The position numbers and the translations under genes were made by a program. Below the pieces are notes generated by a model. That model saw nothing but the letters and a program-made list of their open reading frames with translations, was not told where the DNA came from and did no database searches. Shown piece by piece: positions 23,553 to 35,680 of a stretch of 64,000 nucleotides of DNA (position 1 is its first letter; the number at the start of each line of letters is the position of its first letter). Source of the DNA: Ruania rhizosphaerae (GTDB taxonomy: Bacteria > Actinomycetota > Actinomycetes > Actinomycetales > Beutenbergiaceae); assembly GCF_009805705.1 (NCBI RefSeq), contig NZ_VSMB01000011.1, positions 1 to 64,000 on the forward strand. The letters run 5' to 3'.

Positions 23553-24974
23553 TCAGCCGCCGAGCTCTTCCCCGACGGCGTGGACGCGGATGGAGTTGGT
23601 GGAACCGGACACACCCGGAGGCATACCGGCCACGACGACGAGAGAGTCACCCTCCTCAACCTGGTCGGCGCCCTTCAGCACGACGTCGACCTGATTGATC
23701 ATGTCGTCCGTGTGCTGCACACGCGGCACCGTGTACGTCTGCACGCCCCAGCTCAGCGCCAGCTGGTTGCGGACCTCCGGCACCGGGGTGAAGGCCAGCA
23801 GCGGAATGGCCGAGCGCAGTCGGGACATCCGTCGAGCCGAATCGCCGGACTGGGTGAAGCACGCGAGGTACTTCACTCCCAGGGTTTCCCCGATCTGCGC
23901 CGCCGCCTTGGTGATGACCCCACCCCGGGTGTGCGGAGTGTGGCGGAGCCGAGCGATGCGGTCGAGTCCGTGCTCCTCGGTGTTCTCGATGATCCGGGCC
24001 ATCGTCCGTACGCACTCGATCGGATACTCACCCACACTGGTCTCGCCTGAGAGCATGACCGCATCAGCACCGTCCAGCACGGCGTTGGCGCAGTCGGAAG
24101 CCTCCGCGCGAGTGGGTCGCGGTGCGCTGATCATCGACTCCAGGACCTGGGTGGCGACGATCACCGGCTTGGCGTTGCGCAAGCCCAGCTCGGTGGCACG
24201 CTTCTGCACGAGCGGCACCTGCTCCAGCGGCAGCTCCACACCGAGGTCACCGCGGGCGACCATGATTCCGTCGAAGGCGTCGACGATCTCCGGCAGATTG
24301 TCCACGGCCTGCGGCTTCTCGATCTTGGCCACGACCGGAACGCGACGCCCCTCCTCGTCCATGATCCGGGCGACGTCCTCATAGTCCGCGGCGCTGCGCA
24401 CAAACGACAAGGCAATGAAGTCCGCTCCCTGCTTCAGGCCCCAGCGCAGGTCCTCGGCATCCTTCTCGGACAGAGCAGGCACGTTCACGGCAACACCTGG
24501 GAGGTTCAGTCCCTTGTTGTTCGACACCGGCCCGGCGACCTCAACACGAGTGACCACGCGGGGTCCCTCCACCGCGGTCACCCGGACGCCCACACGGCCG
24601 TCGTCGATCAGGATGGCGTCACCTGGGTTGACGTCCTGCGGCAGGCCCTTGAACGTCGTCGAGACGAGTTCCTTGGTGCCCGGCACGTCCTCGGTCGTGA
24701 TGGTGAACGTGTCACCTTCGGCGAGATAGTGCTTGCCCTCCACGAAACGACCCAGCCGGATCTTCGGCCCCTGGAGGTCCACCAGGACGGCGACCGCCCG
24801 GCCGGCGGCCTCGGCGGCCTCCCTGACCCGCCGGATCACCGCAGCATGCGCGTCCGCGTCACCGTGGCTGCGGTTGATCCGCGCCACGTCCATTCCGGCG
24901 TCAACCAACGCCTGGACCATTTCCGGAGACTCCGTGGCCGGACCCAACGTGCACACAATCTTGGCTCTACGCAT
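23553..24974 (-). CDS. pyk: Pyruvate kinase
   Basis: This glycolytic enzyme makes pyruvate and ATP from phosphoenolpyruvate and ADP. It has 473 residues, normal length. It opens with KIVCTLGPATESPEMVQAL and ARINRSHGDA (first phosphate and K+ contacts). The catalytic segment VPVVAKIEKPQAVDNL and the metal-binding GIMVARGDLGVELPLEQVP follow, then VMLSGETSVGEYP. The Asn-Arg-Ser-His form of the usual NFSHG motif is typical of actinobacteria. ATG 24974 has GAGG just upstream. It is last in the leftward series after gltBD, separated by 167 bases, and ends at a hairpin terminator. Confidence 0.97.
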   Translation of the reverse strand: MRRAKIVCTLGPATESPEMVQALVDAGMDVARINRSHGDADAHAAVIRRVREAAEAAGRAVAVLVDLQGPKIRLGRFVEGKHYLAEGDTFTITTEDVPGTKELVSTTFKGLPQDVNPGDAILIDDGRVGVRVTAVEGPRVVTRVEVAGPVSNNKGLNLPGVAVNVPALSEKDAEDLRWGLKQGADFIALSFVRSAADYEDVARIMDEEGRRVPVVAKIEKPQAVDNLPEIVDAFDGIMVARGDLGVELPLEQVPLVQKRATELGLRNAKPVIVATQVLESMISAPRPTRAEASDCANAVLDGADAVMLSGETSVGEYPIECVRTMARIIENTEEHGLDRIARLRHTPHTRGGVITKAAAQIGETLGVKYLACFTQSGDSARRMSRLRSAIPLLAFTPVPEVRNQLALSWGVQTYTVPRVQHTDDMINQVDVVLKGADQVEEGDSLVVVAGMPPGVSGSTNSIRVHAVGEELGG

Positions 24975-25072
24975 ACCTCAAACCTTATGCCTTCCGACCG
25001 TCACGCAGGCACATGGCGGCCACCGGAGTAGTCCGCACCCGCGACAGCTCGCTAGATGTTCGTCCTGAATTA

Positions 25073-25094
25073 CCCCTCCGTTCGCACAGAGGGG
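25073..25094 (-). terminator. Weak hairpin downstream of gltD
   Basis: CCCCTC (25073-25078) pairs with GAGGGG (25089-25094) around a 10-base loop, 48 bases past the gltD stop. On the minus strand it is followed by TAATTC. It may end the gltBD transcript. The stem is short, so this is tentative. Confidence 0.35.
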
Positions 25095-25141
25095 CCCGTT
25101 CTACGACCTCGACAACCGCTGCTACTGCAACGGACAGCTCA

Positions 25142-26611
25142 TCAGACCGTGATCGATACCGTGGTCGGTTCGATCGGCGCAGGCAGTTCGGTGTGCCCGC
25201 GCAGGTACTCGTCCACAGCCGCGGCCGCCGACCGGCCCTCGGCGATCGCCCAGACGATCAGCGACTGGCCGCGCCCTGCGTCTCCGGCGACGAACACCTG
25301 CTCGTTCGACGTCTGGAACTCGCTGCTACGCACCAGCCGACCGCGCTGGTCCACCTCCAGGCCCAGCTGCTCGACCAGCCCGTCGGTCTGCACGCTGGTG
25401 AATCCCATCGCGAGCAGCACTAGTTGTGCCGGGATGGTGCGCTCGGTGCCCTCGACCGGCTCCGGGCGTCCGCTCGACATGTCGACCTCGACGACCCGCA
25501 GCTCCTTGACGGCACCGTTCTCGTCGCCGACGAACTCGACGGTGGAGGTCGCGTACACGCGCTCGCCACCCTCTTCGTGCGCCGAGGAGACCCGGTAGAT
25601 CATCGGGTAGGTCGGCCAGGGTTGGCCGGCTGGCCGCTCCTCGGTGGGCCGCGGCATGATCTCGAGCTGGATGACGTTCTTCGCGCCCTGTCGCAGTGCC
25701 GTACCGAGGCAGTCGGCACCGGTGTCACCGCCACCGATCACCACGACATCCTTGCCCTCGGCCGTGATCTGATCCGGGACATGCTCGCCCAGCGCTGCAC
25801 GGTTGCCCTGTGGCAGGTAGTCCATGGCCTGGTGGATACCGTCGAGCTCCCGCCCGGGCACGGGCAGATCGCGCCTGATCGTGGCACCCGTGGCGAGCAC
25901 CACGGCGTCGTACCGCTCCAGCAACTCGGTCCCGGTGAGCTCACCATCGGCCCCGATCTCGACGCTGGGCCGGAATCGCGTGCCCTCGGCCTCCATCTGC
26001 TCGAGCCGGGCATCGAGGTGGCGCTTCTCCATCTTGAACTCGGGGATGCCGTACCGCAGCAGCCCGCCGATGCGGTCGTCACGCTCGTAGACGGCGACCG
26101 TGTGACCAGCGCGCGTGAGCTGCTGAGCCGTCGCGAGTCCCGCCGGACCGGATCCGATGACAGCGACGGTCTGACCCGTGAGCCGCTCCGGGATCAGGGG
26201 GGTGACAAGGCCACGTTCGAAGGCTTCGTCGATGATCGACAGCTCGATGTTCTTGATGGTCACCGCAGGCTGGTTAATACCCAGCACGCAGGACGTCTCA
26301 CACGGTGCGGGGCACAGTCGCCCGGTGAAGTCCGGGAAATTGTTGGTCGCATGCAGTCGCTCGATCGCCTCGTCCCAGCGGCCGGTGCGCGTCAGGTCGT
26401 TCCACTCGGGAATCAGGTTCCCGAGTGGGCAGCCGTCGTGACAGAAGGGGATACCGCAATCCATGCAGCGTCCTGCCTGCCGCTTCAGCGCTGCCGCGTC
26501 TTCCTCGCGCGTCTCGTAGACCTCATTCCAGTCCATGATCCGCACCGGGACGGGCCGCCGGGTGGGCAGCTCCCGCTCCCGGACCTTCAGGAATCCCTTG
26601 GGGTCAGCCAC
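25142..26611 (-). CDS. gltD: Glutamate synthase (NADPH) small subunit
   Basis: GltD passes electrons from NADPH through FAD to the large subunit, which makes glutamate from glutamine and 2-oxoglutarate. The N-terminal iron-sulfur domain shows [14 protein letters not shown] and CPAPCETSC (about 50-110). Next come the FAD loop [15 protein letters not shown] and the NADPH loop [13 protein letters not shown], then [21 protein letters not shown] near the C-terminus. Length is 489, standard. The start overlaps the gltB end by 8 bases, so it is translated from the same message. Confidence 0.97.
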   Translation of the reverse strand: MADPKGFLKVRERELPTRRPVPVRIMDWNEVYETREEDAAALKRQAGRCMDCGIPFCHDGCPLGNLIPEWNDLTRTGRWDEAIERLHATNNFPDFTGRLCPAPCETSCVLGINQPAVTIKNIELSIIDEAFERGLVTPLIPERLTGQTVAVIGSGPAGLATAQQLTRAGHTVAVYERDDRIGGLLRYGIPEFKMEKRHLDARLEQMEAEGTRFRPSVEIGADGELTGTELLERYDAVVLATGATIRRDLPVPGRELDGIHQAMDYLPQGNRAALGEHVPDQITAEGKDVVVIGGGDTGADCLGTALRQGAKNVIQLEIMPRPTEERPAGQPWPTYPMIYRVSSAHEEGGERVYATSTVEFVGDENGAVKELRVVEVDMSSGRPEPVEGTERTIPAQLVLLAMGFTSVQTDGLVEQLGLEVDQRGRLVRSSEFQTSNEQVFVAGDAGRGQSLIVWAIAEGRSAAAAVDEYLRGHTELPAPIEPTTVSITV

Positions 26612-29600
26612 GGGTCGCCTCCATCACTCGGTTCCATACATCGGGTTCGGCCACGTCCACGCCGTCGGCACGCGCCTGGGCGAGCACTGCGTTGACACGG
26701 GCATAGGCCGGAGGCAGCACACGCGTCATGCGGCGCCGCACCTCGTCCCGATCGGCCAGTAGCGTCTCGGCCACACGCGAGCCGGTGTGCTCGTGGTGCC
26801 GGGCCAGCAGGTCCATGACGATGTTCAGATCCTCCTCGTCCAGCTGACCGAGCGAGAGCTCGCCCGAGGCGAGGGCCGCTGCGTTGACCAGGTCGGGGTC
26901 CAGGTCGAGCACGTAGGCGGTGCCGCCGGACATCCCAGCCCCGAAGTTCCGGCCGGTGTGCCCGAGCACGAGCACCGTCCCGCCGGTCATGTACTCGCAT
27001 CCGTGGTCGCCGACACCCTCGACGACCGCGGTCGCGCCGGAGTTGCGGACACAGAACCGCTCGCCGACCACGCCACGCAGGAAGATCTCGCCGGCTGTCG
27101 CTCCATAGGCGATGACGTTCCCGGCGATGACGTTCTCGCTCGCCTCGAAAGTTGCCGCCTCGTCAGGCCGGACGATCACCCGGCCACCCGAGAGGCCCTT
27201 TCCGACATAGTCGTTGGCGTCGCCAAGCAATCGCAGCGTGACACCGTGCGGGACGAAGGCGCCGAACGACTGGCCGGCCGATCCGTGCAGGGTGACGTCG
27301 ATCGTGCCGTCGGGCAGTCCGGCAGCCCCGCGCTTGCGAGTGACGGCGTTACCCAGCATCGTGCCGACCGTCCGGTTGACGTTGCGCACGTTCTCGGTGA
27401 TCCGGACCGGCTCGGCGCCTTCGATGGCGGGCTCGGCCTGCGCGATGAGCACATTGTCGAGTGCGCGGTCCAGGCCATGGTCCTGGCCCTTCACCTGCCG
27501 CGGCTGGGATCCCTGCGGCAGCGTGGGCTGCACCAAGATCGGGGACAGGTCGAGACCGGAAGCCTTCCAGTGCTCGACTGCGGCGCGGGTGTCGAGGGCG
27601 TCCACGGCACCGATCGCCTCGTCCAGTGATCGGAAGCCCAGCTGTGCAAGGTACTCACGGACCTCTTCTGCGATGTACTCGAAGAACGTCACCACGAACT
27701 CTGGCTTGCCCGAGAACCGAGCCCGGAGCTCCGGGTTCTGGGTCGCCACACCCACGGGGCAGGTGTCCATATGGCACACCCGCATCATCACGCAGCCCGA
27801 GACCACCAGCGGGGCGGTCGCGAAGCCGTACTCCTCGGCTCCCAGCAGCGCCGCGATGACCACATCTCGTCCGGTCTTGAGCTGACCGTCGGTCTGCACC
27901 ACGATCCGGTCGCGCAGGTTGTTGGCCACCAGCGTCTGCTGGGTCTCGGCCAGTCCGATCTCCCACGGCCCGCCGGCGTGCTTGAGCGAGGTGAGCGGGC
28001 TGGCACCGGTACCGCCGTCGTGGCCGGAGATCAGCACCACGTCCGCATGCGCCTTGGACACACCCGTGGCGACCGTACCCACCCCGACCTCGGAGACCAG
28101 CTTCACGTGCACCCGTGCCTGTGGATTGGCGTTCTTCAGGTCGTGGATCAGCTGAGCGATGTCCTCGATCGAGTAGATGTCGTGGTGAGGCGGCGGGGAG
28201 ATCAACCCGACGCCGGGGGTCGCATGCCGGGTCTTGGCCACCCAGGGGTAGACCTTCGCACCAGGGAGCTGACCACCCTCACCGGGCTTGGCGCCCTGAG
28301 CCATCTTGATCTGGATGTCGTCGGCGTTGACCAGGTAGTCGGAGGTCACGCCGAACCGCCCGGAAGCGACCTGCTTGATCGAGCTCCGGCGTTGCGGGTC
28401 GTACAGGCGGTCTTCGTCCTCGCCGCCCTCACCGGTGTTCGACTTGGCGCCGAGCTGGTTCATCGCGATGGCGAGGGTCTCGTGAGCCTCCACCGAGATC
28501 GAGCCGTAGCTCATGGCACCGGTGGAGAACCGCTTGACGATCTCGCTGACCGGTTCCACCTCGTCCATCCGGATCGGCGGGCGCGCGCCCTCCTTGAACT
28601 CGAACAGACCACGCAGCGTCATCAGGCGCTTGGCCTGCTCGTCCACCCGGGAGGTGTAGTCGCGGAAGATGTCGTAGCGACGGTTGCGGGTGGAGTGCTG
28701 GAGGCGGAAGACGGTCTGCGGGTCGAACAGGTGCGGGTCGCCTTCACGCCGCCACTGGTACTCACCGCCGACCTCGAGCCGACGGTGCGCCGGCGAGATC
28801 CCGCTGCGCGGATAGGCGGTGGCATGCCGGGCCGCAGCCTCAGCCGCGATGACGTCCAGGTCCACGCCACCGAGCGGGCTGGCCGTTGCGGTGAAGTAGC
28901 GGTCGACCAGGCGCTGTGAGAGCCCGATCGCCTGGAACACCTGCGCACCCCGGTAGGAGTGCACCGTGGAGATCCCCATCTTGCTCATCACCTTGAGCAC
29001 ACCCTTGCCCAGGCCCTTGATGAGGTTCTTCACCGCCTGCTCGGGGGTGACGCCCTCCACGACGCCGGAGCGCACGAGTTCCTCGACGCTCTCCATCGCG
29101 AGGTACGGGTTGACAGCAGCCGCCCCGTAGCCAATGAGCAGCGCCACGTGGTGCACCTCGCGCACGTCACCGGCCTCCACCAGCAGCGAGATCCGGGTCC
29201 GGGTCTGCTGACGGATGGTGTGGTGGTGCACGGCCGCGGTGAGCAGCAGCGACGGAATCGGAGCAAGCTCGGAGTTCGACTCCCGGTCCGAGAGCACGAT
29301 GAAGCTCGCACCGTCGGCAATGGCTGCGTCGACCTCGGCGAAGATCTCCTCCAGCCTGGACTCCAGCGCCTCGGCTCCGCCGGCCACGCGGTAGAGACCG
29401 CTGATGGTGACAGCCTTGAAGTCCTTGCCCGGTCCACGTGTGCGGTGGATGTGCTTGATCTTCGCGAGTTCGTCGTTGTCGATCGTCGGGAACGGCACGA
29501 TCAGCTTGCGGGCGTGGTCCGGAGTGTCCGAGAGCAGATTCGGCTCCGGCCCGATCGCTCCGCCGAGGGAGGTCACGAGCTCCTCGCGGATCGCGTCCAG

Positions 29601-31187
29601 CGGCGGGTTGGTCACCTGGGCGAACATCTGGATGAAGTAGTCGAACAGCATCCGCGGCCGTGAGGACAGAACGGCGATCGGCGTGTCGGTGCCCATCGAT
29701 CCCAGCGCCTCGGCGCCGGTGGCCGCGATCGGCCGCAGCAGGATCCGCAGCTCCTCCTCGGTGTAGCCGAACGTCTGCTGACGACGGGCGACCGAGCTGC
29801 GGGAGTGGTCGACGTGCTCGCGTGCGGGTAAGTCCTCCAGTCGGACGAGGTTGTCCTCGAGCCACTGTGAGTACGGGTAGGCGTCGGAGAGCTGGCTCTT
29901 GATCTGCGCGTCTTCGACGACCCGGCCCGAACCAGTGTCGACGAGGAACATCTTGCCCGGCGCGAGTCGTCCCTTGCGTGCGATGCGGGAGGGCTCGATG
30001 TCGAGCACACCCGCTTCACTGGCCAGGACGACGAGGCCGTCATCGGTGATCCAGTACCGTCCCGGACGCAGTCCGTTGCGGTCCAGGACGGCACCGATGT
30101 AACGACCGTCGGTGAAGCACATGGCGGCCGGGCCGTCCCAGGGCTCCATGATGGTGGAGTTGTACTCGTAGAAGGAACGCCGCTTGGCGTCCATCGAGCC
30201 GTGATTCTCCCACGCCTCGGGGATCATCATCAGGACCGCATGCGGGAGAGAGCGCCCGCCGAGGTGCAGCAGTTCGAGCACCTCGTCGAAGCTGGCCGAG
30301 TCGCTCTGCTCCTCGTCGCAGATCGGCAGCAATGGAGCAACGTCCCCGAGCACATCGGAGGAGATGGTGCCCTGCCGGGCTGCCATCCAGTTCCGGTTGC
30401 CGCGGACGGTGTTGATCTCACCGTTGTGCGCAACCATCCGGAACGGGTGCGCAAGCGGCCAGGACGGGAAGGTGTTCGTCGAGAACCGCGAGTGCACGAG
30501 TGCCAGCTCGGTCGCGAAGCGCGGGTCGGAGAGGTCGGGGAAGAACGGCTCGAGCTGCCCGGTGGTCAACATGCCCTTGTAGACCAGCGTCCGGCTCGAC
30601 AGCGAGGCGAAGTAGACACCCGCAGTGTGCTCGGCGCGCTTGCGCAGCCGGTACGCGCGGCGATCCAGGTCCACCTCGGCGACGTCGCGGCCCGGTGCTG
30701 CCACGACCAGTTGACGGAACGTCGGCATGCAGTCGCGTGCCATCTGCCCCACCAGCTCGGTGGTGACCGGGACGTCACGCCAGGAGAGCACCTCCAACCC
30801 CTCCTCGACGGCGATCTCGCCGACGAGACGGGCCGCCTCGGCCGCTTCCTGACTGTCCTGCGGCAGGAAGGTCAATCCGATGGCGTAGTACCCGGGTGCG
30901 GGAAGCTCAGCGTCGACGACATCCCGCAGGAAGGCGTCGGGGATCTGCGTCAGGATCCCGGCACCGTCGCCCGAGTTCTCCTCCGCACCCACAGCGCCGC
31001 GGTGGTCAAGGTTCTCCAGCGCGGTCAGCGCGGCGTCAACGATGTCTCGGCCTGGCGTTCCTCGCATCGTGGCGACGAAGGCGACACCGCACGCGTCCTT
31101 GTCCTGCGCGGGGTCGTACAGCCCATGCTTGGCAGGGGCTGCGCTGAAGCGTTGGTAGGGGCTCCAGACCTGGGGGGTGCCGTTCAT
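26604..31187 (-). CDS. gltB: Glutamate synthase large subunit
   Basis: This 1,527-residue amidotransferase/synthase starts at ATG 31187 (GAGGA 7 bases upstream; the frame is open 27 codons further). A propeptide of about 32 residues ends before Cys in [10 protein letters not shown], the N-terminal nucleophile of the glutaminase domain. The FMN-binding synthase domain follows in the middle. The 3Fe-4S cysteines are in [17 protein letters not shown], and the C-terminal beta-helix (GXGXG) domain ends the protein. It works with GltD. The 260-base gap downstream to lgt holds no gene or convincing terminator. Confidence 0.97.
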   Translation of the reverse strand: MNGTPQVWSPYQRFSAAPAKHGLYDPAQDKDACGVAFVATMRGTPGRDIVDAALTALENLDHRGAVGAEENSGDGAGILTQIPDAFLRDVVDAELPAPGYYAIGLTFLPQDSQEAAEAARLVGEIAVEEGLEVLSWRDVPVTTELVGQMARDCMPTFRQLVVAAPGRDVAEVDLDRRAYRLRKRAEHTAGVYFASLSSRTLVYKGMLTTGQLEPFFPDLSDPRFATELALVHSRFSTNTFPSWPLAHPFRMVAHNGEINTVRGNRNWMAARQGTISSDVLGDVAPLLPICDEEQSDSASFDEVLELLHLGGRSLPHAVLMMIPEAWENHGSMDAKRRSFYEYNSTIMEPWDGPAAMCFTDGRYIGAVLDRNGLRPGRYWITDDGLVVLASEAGVLDIEPSRIARKGRLAPGKMFLVDTGSGRVVEDAQIKSQLSDAYPYSQWLEDNLVRLEDLPAREHVDHSRSSVARRQQTFGYTEEELRILLRPIAATGAEALGSMGTDTPIAVLSSRPRMLFDYFIQMFAQVTNPPLDAIREELVTSLGGAIGPEPNLLSDTPDHARKLIVPFPTIDNDELAKIKHIHRTRGPGKDFKAVTISGLYRVAGGAEALESRLEEIFAEVDAAIADGASFIVLSDRESNSELAPIPSLLLTAAVHHHTIRQQTRTRISLLVEAGDVREVHHVALLIGYGAAAVNPYLAMESVEELVRSGVVEGVTPEQAVKNLIKGLGKGVLKVMSKMGISTVHSYRGAQVFQAIGLSQRLVDRYFTATASPLGGVDLDVIAAEAAARHATAYPRSGISPAHRRLEVGGEYQWRREGDPHLFDPQTVFRLQHSTRNRRYDIFRDYTSRVDEQAKRLMTLRGLFEFKEGARPPIRMDEVEPVSEIVKRFSTGAMSYGSISVEAHETLAIAMNQLGAKSNTGEGGEDEDRLYDPQRRSSIKQVASGRFGVTSDYLVNADDIQIKMAQGAKPGEGGQLPGAKVYPWVAKTRHATPGVGLISPPPHHDIYSIEDIAQLIHDLKNANPQARVHVKLVSEVGVGTVATGVSKAHADVVLISGHDGGTGASPLTSLKHAGGPWEIGLAETQQTLVANNLRDRIVVQTDGQLKTGRDVVIAALLGAEEYGFATAPLVVSGCVMMRVCHMDTCPVGVATQNPELRARFSGKPEFVVTFFEYIAEEVREYLAQLGFRSLDEAIGAVDALDTRAAVEHWKASGLDLSPILVQPTLPQGSQPRQVKGQDHGLDRALDNVLIAQAEPAIEGAEPVRITENVRNVNRTVGTMLGNAVTRKRGAAGLPDGTIDVTLHGSAGQSFGAFVPHGVTLRLLGDANDYVGKGLSGGRVIVRPDEAATFEASENVIAGNVIAYGATAGEIFLRGVVGERFCVRNSGATAVVEGVGDHGCEYMTGGTVLVLGHTGRNFGAGMSGGTAYVLDLDPDLVNAAALASGELSLGQLDEEDLNIVMDLLARHHEHTGSRVAETLLADRDEVRRRMTRVLPPAYARVNAVLAQARADGVDVAEPDVWNRVMEATRG

Positions 31188-31447
31188 CCGACCATCCTCA
31201 CCACCGCAAGGACTTCGGGGGAGATCCTGCGGCATCGATTGCGTTCTGCTGGGACGCCGTCGACCCACGTTCTACCTCAACTTTACCGTGTCACGACCCA
31301 GGCACGAAAAGGCGCCCGGGGCCATTGGGGTGACGGCGGTGCACGGCGCCGGTGCATCCGGGACGATATCGCACTGTGGGCGCTCTAGTCCGATCCCACG
31401 CTCATCCAGGCGGTCGATCTCACCTGTCGAACGGGCGGGGCATCTCG

Positions 31448-32518
31448 CTAGCGCGCGTCGCCGTCGGCTTTCTCCGGCTCCGCCGATGCCGGGGTCGACC
31501 CACCGGGTTCGGCGCCCTGCTCGTCGGTGGAACCTGCCTCGTCACTGTCCTCACTGCCCTCGCCAGCAGTCGTTTCACTGCCGGTCGTGCCGTCGGAGGC
31601 GCCCTCCTCGGGTTCGTCGGCGTCTGCGGACGACGGTTCGAGCCCGGGCAGCCAGGGCGAGTCCTCACGCTCCGGATAGCGCTTGGAGAGCACCACGAAG
31701 ACCACCAGTGCCACCACCCCGACCAGGATCGAGGTCCAGACGTTCAGCCGCAGACCCAGGACCGTCTCGGCCTCGTCGATGCGCAGCATCTCGATCCATA
31801 CGCGGCCCGCCGTGTATCCGAAGACATACAGCCAGAACACCCGCCCGTGACCGAGCCGGTACCGTCGGTCGACCCACACCAGCACCCCAGCGAGCGCCAG
31901 GTTCCAGAGCAGCTCATACAGGAACGTCGGATGGAACAGCGTCCCCTCCGGGTAGTCCATTCCCTGGGCCACGAGCACGGAGGGATCGATCTGCAGTCCC
32001 CACGGCAACGTGGTGGGACCGCCGAAGAGCTCCTGGTTGAAATAGTTGCCGAGACGTCCGACCGCTTGGGCGACGAGGACGGCCGGTGCCATCGCATCTG
32101 CGACCGTCGACAGCCGAAGTCCGGCACGCCGCAGCACGATCCACACCCCGAGGGCGCCCGCGGGGATCGCTCCCCAGATACCGAGTCCACCGTTCCAGAT
32201 CGCGAACGCGTTCCACGGGTTGCCCTCCGGGCCGAAGTAGGCATCCGGAGAGGAGAAGACGTGGTAGATCCGTGCCCCGATGATACCCAGCGGCACCGCG
32301 AGGAAGATCGCGTCCATGATGACGCCGGCAGGTCCGCCCCGCTCCCGGTAGCGTCGCACCGAGATCCAGGTGGCCAGCGCGATACCGGCAAGGATCGCGA
32401 TGGCGTAGGCGCGCACCGGGATCGGGCCGAGCTCCCACGTTCCCTGAGACGGACTGGGGATCCCCGCTGCCACGGCACCCCAGACCGACGGGTCCGCCGC
32501 CGCCATGAGCGGGCTCAT
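31448..32518 (-). CDS. lgt: Prolipoprotein diacylglyceryl transferase
   Basis: Lgt transfers diacylglycerol from phosphatidylglycerol to the lipobox cysteine of prolipoproteins, the first step of lipoprotein maturation; several lipoproteins lie in this window. The signature GRLGNYFNQE is at 154-163, within seven predicted membrane helices ending near residue 280. A hydrophilic Glu/Ser/Asp-rich tail of about 75 residues follows (about 282-356), common in actinobacterial Lgt and longer than the E. coli enzyme needs. The ATG overlaps the trpA stop by 4 bases, so lgt is translated as the end of the trp run. Confidence 0.96.
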   Translation of the reverse strand: MSPLMAAADPSVWGAVAAGIPSPSQGTWELGPIPVRAYAIAILAGIALATWISVRRYRERGGPAGVIMDAIFLAVPLGIIGARIYHVFSSPDAYFGPEGNPWNAFAIWNGGLGIWGAIPAGALGVWIVLRRAGLRLSTVADAMAPAVLVAQAVGRLGNYFNQELFGGPTTLPWGLQIDPSVLVAQGMDYPEGTLFHPTFLYELLWNLALAGVLVWVDRRYRLGHGRVFWLYVFGYTAGRVWIEMLRIDEAETVLGLRLNVWTSILVGVVALVVFVVLSKRYPEREDSPWLPGLEPSSADADEPEEGASDGTTGSETTAGEGSEDSDEAGSTDEQGAEPGGSTPASAEPEKADGDAR

Positions 32519-33384
32519 GCCGACCCCACCGAACCCGCCTGATCCAGATCCTGCGGTGCCGGTGCTCCCCGTGCCGCCCGGACCCCGGACGCCAGATCGC
32601 GCGTCAGCCCCTGCAGGTCCGCCAGCGCTGCCTCGATGTCGCCATCGGAACGTTGCAAGGTGCGCACCAGGGCGGATCCCACGATCACGCCGTCGGCGTA
32701 GCCGGCCACTTCGCGTGCATGCTCACCCGTGGAAACCCCGAGCCCGACACACACACGCTCGGCTCCGGCCGACCGGGTGGCGGCCACCAGAGCTTCGGCT
32801 CGTTCACCGACGCTGACCCGCGCGCCCGTGACCCCCATCGTGGAGGCCGCGTAGACGAAGCCCCGCGACGCAGCCGCGGTCAGGTGGAGCCGTTCGGTGG
32901 TGGAGCTGGGAGCCACGAGGAACACCTTGTCGAGACCGTACCGGTCGGCGGCGGCGATCCACTCCCCTGCCTCGTCCGGAATCAGATCGGGTGTGATCAA
33001 CCCGGCACCGCCGGCATCGGCGAGGTCGGCAGCGAACGCCGCCACGCCATAGTGATGCACGGGGTTGTAGTACGTCATGACCAGCGTCGGCGCTCCGGTG
33101 GCAGCCACCTCCCGCACGGCTCTGAGGACGTCTGCGGTCCGGGTGCCCGCGTCGAGGGCTGCCTGCACGGCTGCCTGGATCACGGGCCCATCCATCCCTG
33201 GATCGGAGTACGGCAGGCCGAGCTCGACGATGTCGGCGCCGGCGTCGACAGCTGCCTTCGCCGCAGCGATCGAGGTGTCGACATCCGGGTACCCGACCGG
33301 GAGGTAGACCACGAGTGCGGCACGGCCTTCGGCCCGCGCGGCATCGATGGCACGCGCCGTCCGGGAGGCGATCGCCTCGGTCAT
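32515..33384 (-). CDS. trpA: Tryptophan synthase alpha subunit
   Basis: TrpA cleaves indole-3-glycerol phosphate to indole, which is channelled to TrpB. From ATG 33384 it has 289 residues. The TIM-barrel shows [18 protein letters not shown], with the catalytic Glu (VELG) and Asp (YSDP). [13 protein letters not shown] and the phosphate loop [11 protein letters not shown] follow. The start overlaps the trpB stop (ATGA), and the end overlaps the lgt start, giving tight coupling. An upstream in-frame ATG would invade trpB and is not preferred. Confidence 0.96.
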   Translation of the reverse strand: MTEAIASRTARAIDAARAEGRAALVVYLPVGYPDVDTSIAAAKAAVDAGADIVELGLPYSDPGMDGPVIQAAVQAALDAGTRTADVLRAVREVAATGAPTLVMTYYNPVHHYGVAAFAADLADAGGAGLITPDLIPDEAGEWIAAADRYGLDKVFLVAPSSTTERLHLTAAASRGFVYAASTMGVTGARVSVGERAEALVAATRSAGAERVCVGLGVSTGEHAREVAGYADGVIVGSALVRTLQRSDGDIEAALADLQGLTRDLASGVRAARGAPAPQDLDQAGSVGSA

Positions 33385-34742
33385 GATGTGCCCTTCTCGA
33401 TCAGGTCGTTCTCGTCCACCAGGTCGAACCACGATGCCGCAGTCGCCACGTCCTTGTCGCCACGGCCCGAGAGCGAGACCAGCAGCACCGTCTCGGCCGG
33501 ATCGGTACCCGCCGGAGCGTCACCGACGATCTCGTTGCCCAGGCGCAACGCCCCGGCAAGCGCGTGCGCGCTCTCGATCGCAGGGATGATGCCCTCGGTA
33601 CGGCACAGCAGGCGGAAGGCGTCCATCGCCTCGGCATCGCTCACGGGGCGATACTCCGCACGCCCGATACTCGACAGCCAGGAGTGCTCCGGACCGACTC
33701 CCGGGTAATCGAGGCCGGCCGAGATCGAGTGGGACTCGATCGTCTGGCCGTCGGCATCCTGCAGCAGATATGAACGCGCCCCGTGCAACACCCCGGGGGC
33801 ACCGGCGGTGATGGTCGCCGCGTGGCGGCCGGTCTCCACACCGTCTCCGGCGGCCTCACATCCGATCAGCCGGACAGGGTCGTCCAGGAACGCGTGGAAC
33901 AGTCCCATCGCGTTCGATCCGCCGCCGACGCAGGCGATCGCGACGTCAGGCAACCGCCCGATCCGCTCCAGCACCTGCCCGCGCGCCTCCTCACCGATGA
34001 TCTTCTGCAGATCCCGAACCAGTGTCGGGAAGGGGTGCGGTCCGGCGACCGTGCCGAACACGTAGTTCGTTGTCTCGACGTTGGCGACCCAGTCGCGGAA
34101 GGCCTCGTTGATCGCATCCTTGAGAGTCTGCGAACCGGTCTCCACCGGGACGACCTCGGCGCCGAGAAGGCGCATGCGAGCGACGTTCAGCGCCTGGCGG
34201 CGCGTGTCCTCGGCGCCCATGTAGATCGTGCACTCGAGCCCGAAGAGCGCGGCCGCCGTCGCGGTCGCGACGCCGTGCTGACCTGCCCCCGTCTCCGCGA
34301 TCACCCGGCGCTTGCCGACGAGCTGCGTCAGCAGCGCCTGCCCGAGCACATTGTTGATCTTGTGAGACCCCGTGTGGTTGAGGTCTTCGCGCTTGAGCAG
34401 CACCCGCACGCCACCGGCGTGGGCGGCGAAACGCGGCACCTCGGTGATCGGGCTCGGCCGCCCCGTGTAGTCGCGGTGAAGCGCAGCCAGCCGGTCGGTG
34501 AACTCTGGATCCGTGCGAGCCTTCTCCCAGGCAGCCGTCAGATCGTCCAGAGCAGCAATCAGCGCCTCCGGCACGAACCTCCCGCCGAACTCCCCGAAGT
34601 AAGGTCCGAGTGCATCCCGCAGCGCTCGATTGTTCGCACTCATCGCCACCGTCGTCTCTGAGTCCACCGCTGCCTCGCTCCGGCGGGCCTCGTCTCTCGT
34701 GTCGCCTGCATCTCCTTCGTCCCGACGGCCCCTCGTCGTCAT
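33381..34742 (-). CDS. trpB: Tryptophan synthase beta subunit
   Basis: TrpB is a PLP enzyme joining indole and serine to make tryptophan. The PLP lysine is in [13 protein letters not shown]. The glycine-rich phosphate cup is in [13 protein letters not shown], and [16 protein letters not shown] is also conserved. Starting at ATG 34742, which overlaps the trpC stop by 4 bases, gives 453 residues with a non-conserved charged leader of 33. ATG at 34643 ([10 protein letters not shown]) would give the usual length of about 420. The coupling argues for the first, the family length for the second. Confidence 0.95.
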   Translation of the reverse strand: MTTRGRRDEGDAGDTRDEARRSEAAVDSETTVAMSANNRALRDALGPYFGEFGGRFVPEALIAALDDLTAAWEKARTDPEFTDRLAALHRDYTGRPSPITEVPRFAAHAGGVRVLLKREDLNHTGSHKINNVLGQALLTQLVGKRRVIAETGAGQHGVATATAAALFGLECTIYMGAEDTRRQALNVARMRLLGAEVVPVETGSQTLKDAINEAFRDWVANVETTNYVFGTVAGPHPFPTLVRDLQKIIGEEARGQVLERIGRLPDVAIACVGGGSNAMGLFHAFLDDPVRLIGCEAAGDGVETGRHAATITAGAPGVLHGARSYLLQDADGQTIESHSISAGLDYPGVGPEHSWLSSIGRAEYRPVSDAEAMDAFRLLCRTEGIIPAIESAHALAGALRLGNEIVGDAPAGTDPAETVLLVSLSGRGDKDVATAASWFDLVDENDLIEKGTS

Positions 34743-35554
34743 CGGGAACGTACCGCGCGCAGAGCGGGATGAGCTCCCGCCGCCACCATGTCGGCCACCG
34801 CGACCTTGGGATCGCGCTGGGTCACCAACGCCTCGCCGACCAGCACCGCATCAGCACCGGAGCGGGCGTACTCGAGCACATCGTGCGGTCCGCGCACTCC
34901 CGACTCGGCCACGGTCACGACCCCGGACGGCACCAGCGGGGCCAGCTCGGCGAAGACCCCGCGGTGCACCTCGAGCGTGTGGAGGTCACGGGCGTTGACC
35001 CCGATCACCCGCGCCCCGGCGTCTGCCGCCCGTGCCACCTCGTCGGCCGTGTGCGCCTCGACCAGGGCGGTCATCCCGAGGGAGTGGATCCGCTCGACCA
35101 GTGAGGTGAGCACCGTCTGCTCCAGCGCGGCGACGATCAGCAGGACCATGTCGGCACCATGCGCCCGCGCTTCCCACACTTGATACGGAGCGACGACGAA
35201 ATCCTTGCGCAGCACCGGGATGTCAACCCGGGCACGCACACCGGCGAGATCCTCGAGCGATCCGCCGAACCGACGTCGTTCGGTCAGCACGCTGATGGCG
35301 CTTGCCCCTCCGGCCTCGTAGTCGGCGGCCAGACCGGCGGGATCGGCGATCTCAGCGAGCGCGCCCTTCGAGGGGCTCGACCGCTTGACCTCGGCGATCA
35401 CTGTCACTGCGTCCTCGCGCCGCAGCGCGCCGACGGCGTTCAGCGCCGAGGTCCTGGCCTCCGCCTGGCGCTTGACGTCCTCGAGCGGGACGGCGTCCTC
35501 CCGCGCGGCCAGGTCTTCCCGGACGCCGGCGACGATGTCTTCCAGAACGGTCAC
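34739..35554 (-). CDS. trpC: Indole-3-glycerol phosphate synthase
   Basis: This TIM-barrel enzyme closes the indole ring from CdRP. It has 271 residues. Key parts are [13 protein letters not shown] (about 50-62, with catalytic Lys), [35 protein letters not shown], and [29 protein letters not shown] near the end. In actinobacteria TrpF activity is supplied by PriA/HisA, so no trpF is expected here. It overlaps trpB by 4 bases. The 126-base gap upstream separates it from the membrane-protein gene. Confidence 0.96.
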   Translation of the reverse strand: MTVLEDIVAGVREDLAAREDAVPLEDVKRQAEARTSALNAVGALRREDAVTVIAEVKRSSPSKGALAEIADPAGLAADYEAGGASAISVLTERRRFGGSLEDLAGVRARVDIPVLRKDFVVAPYQVWEARAHGADMVLLIVAALEQTVLTSLVERIHSLGMTALVEAHTADEVARAADAGARVIGVNARDLHTLEVHRGVFAELAPLVPSGVVTVAESGVRGPHDVLEYARSGADAVLVGEALVTQRDPKVAVADMVAAGAHPALRAVRSR

Positions 35555-35680
35555 GATCCGCCTCTCCTCGGTTCGATGACCATCGTAGGACGTGACCGAG
35601 GGTGCCGATCACTCGTCTCACGACAGGCACCTCATCCCGGCACAACTCACCGCCCTGGTCGAGCCTCGTCCAGGCCTCGT

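Noticed and set aside
35601-35631. GGTGCC/GGCACC inverted repeat between trpC and the DUF4190 gene
   Set aside because: Six-base stem with a 19-base loop; such pairs are expected by chance in GC-rich DNA.
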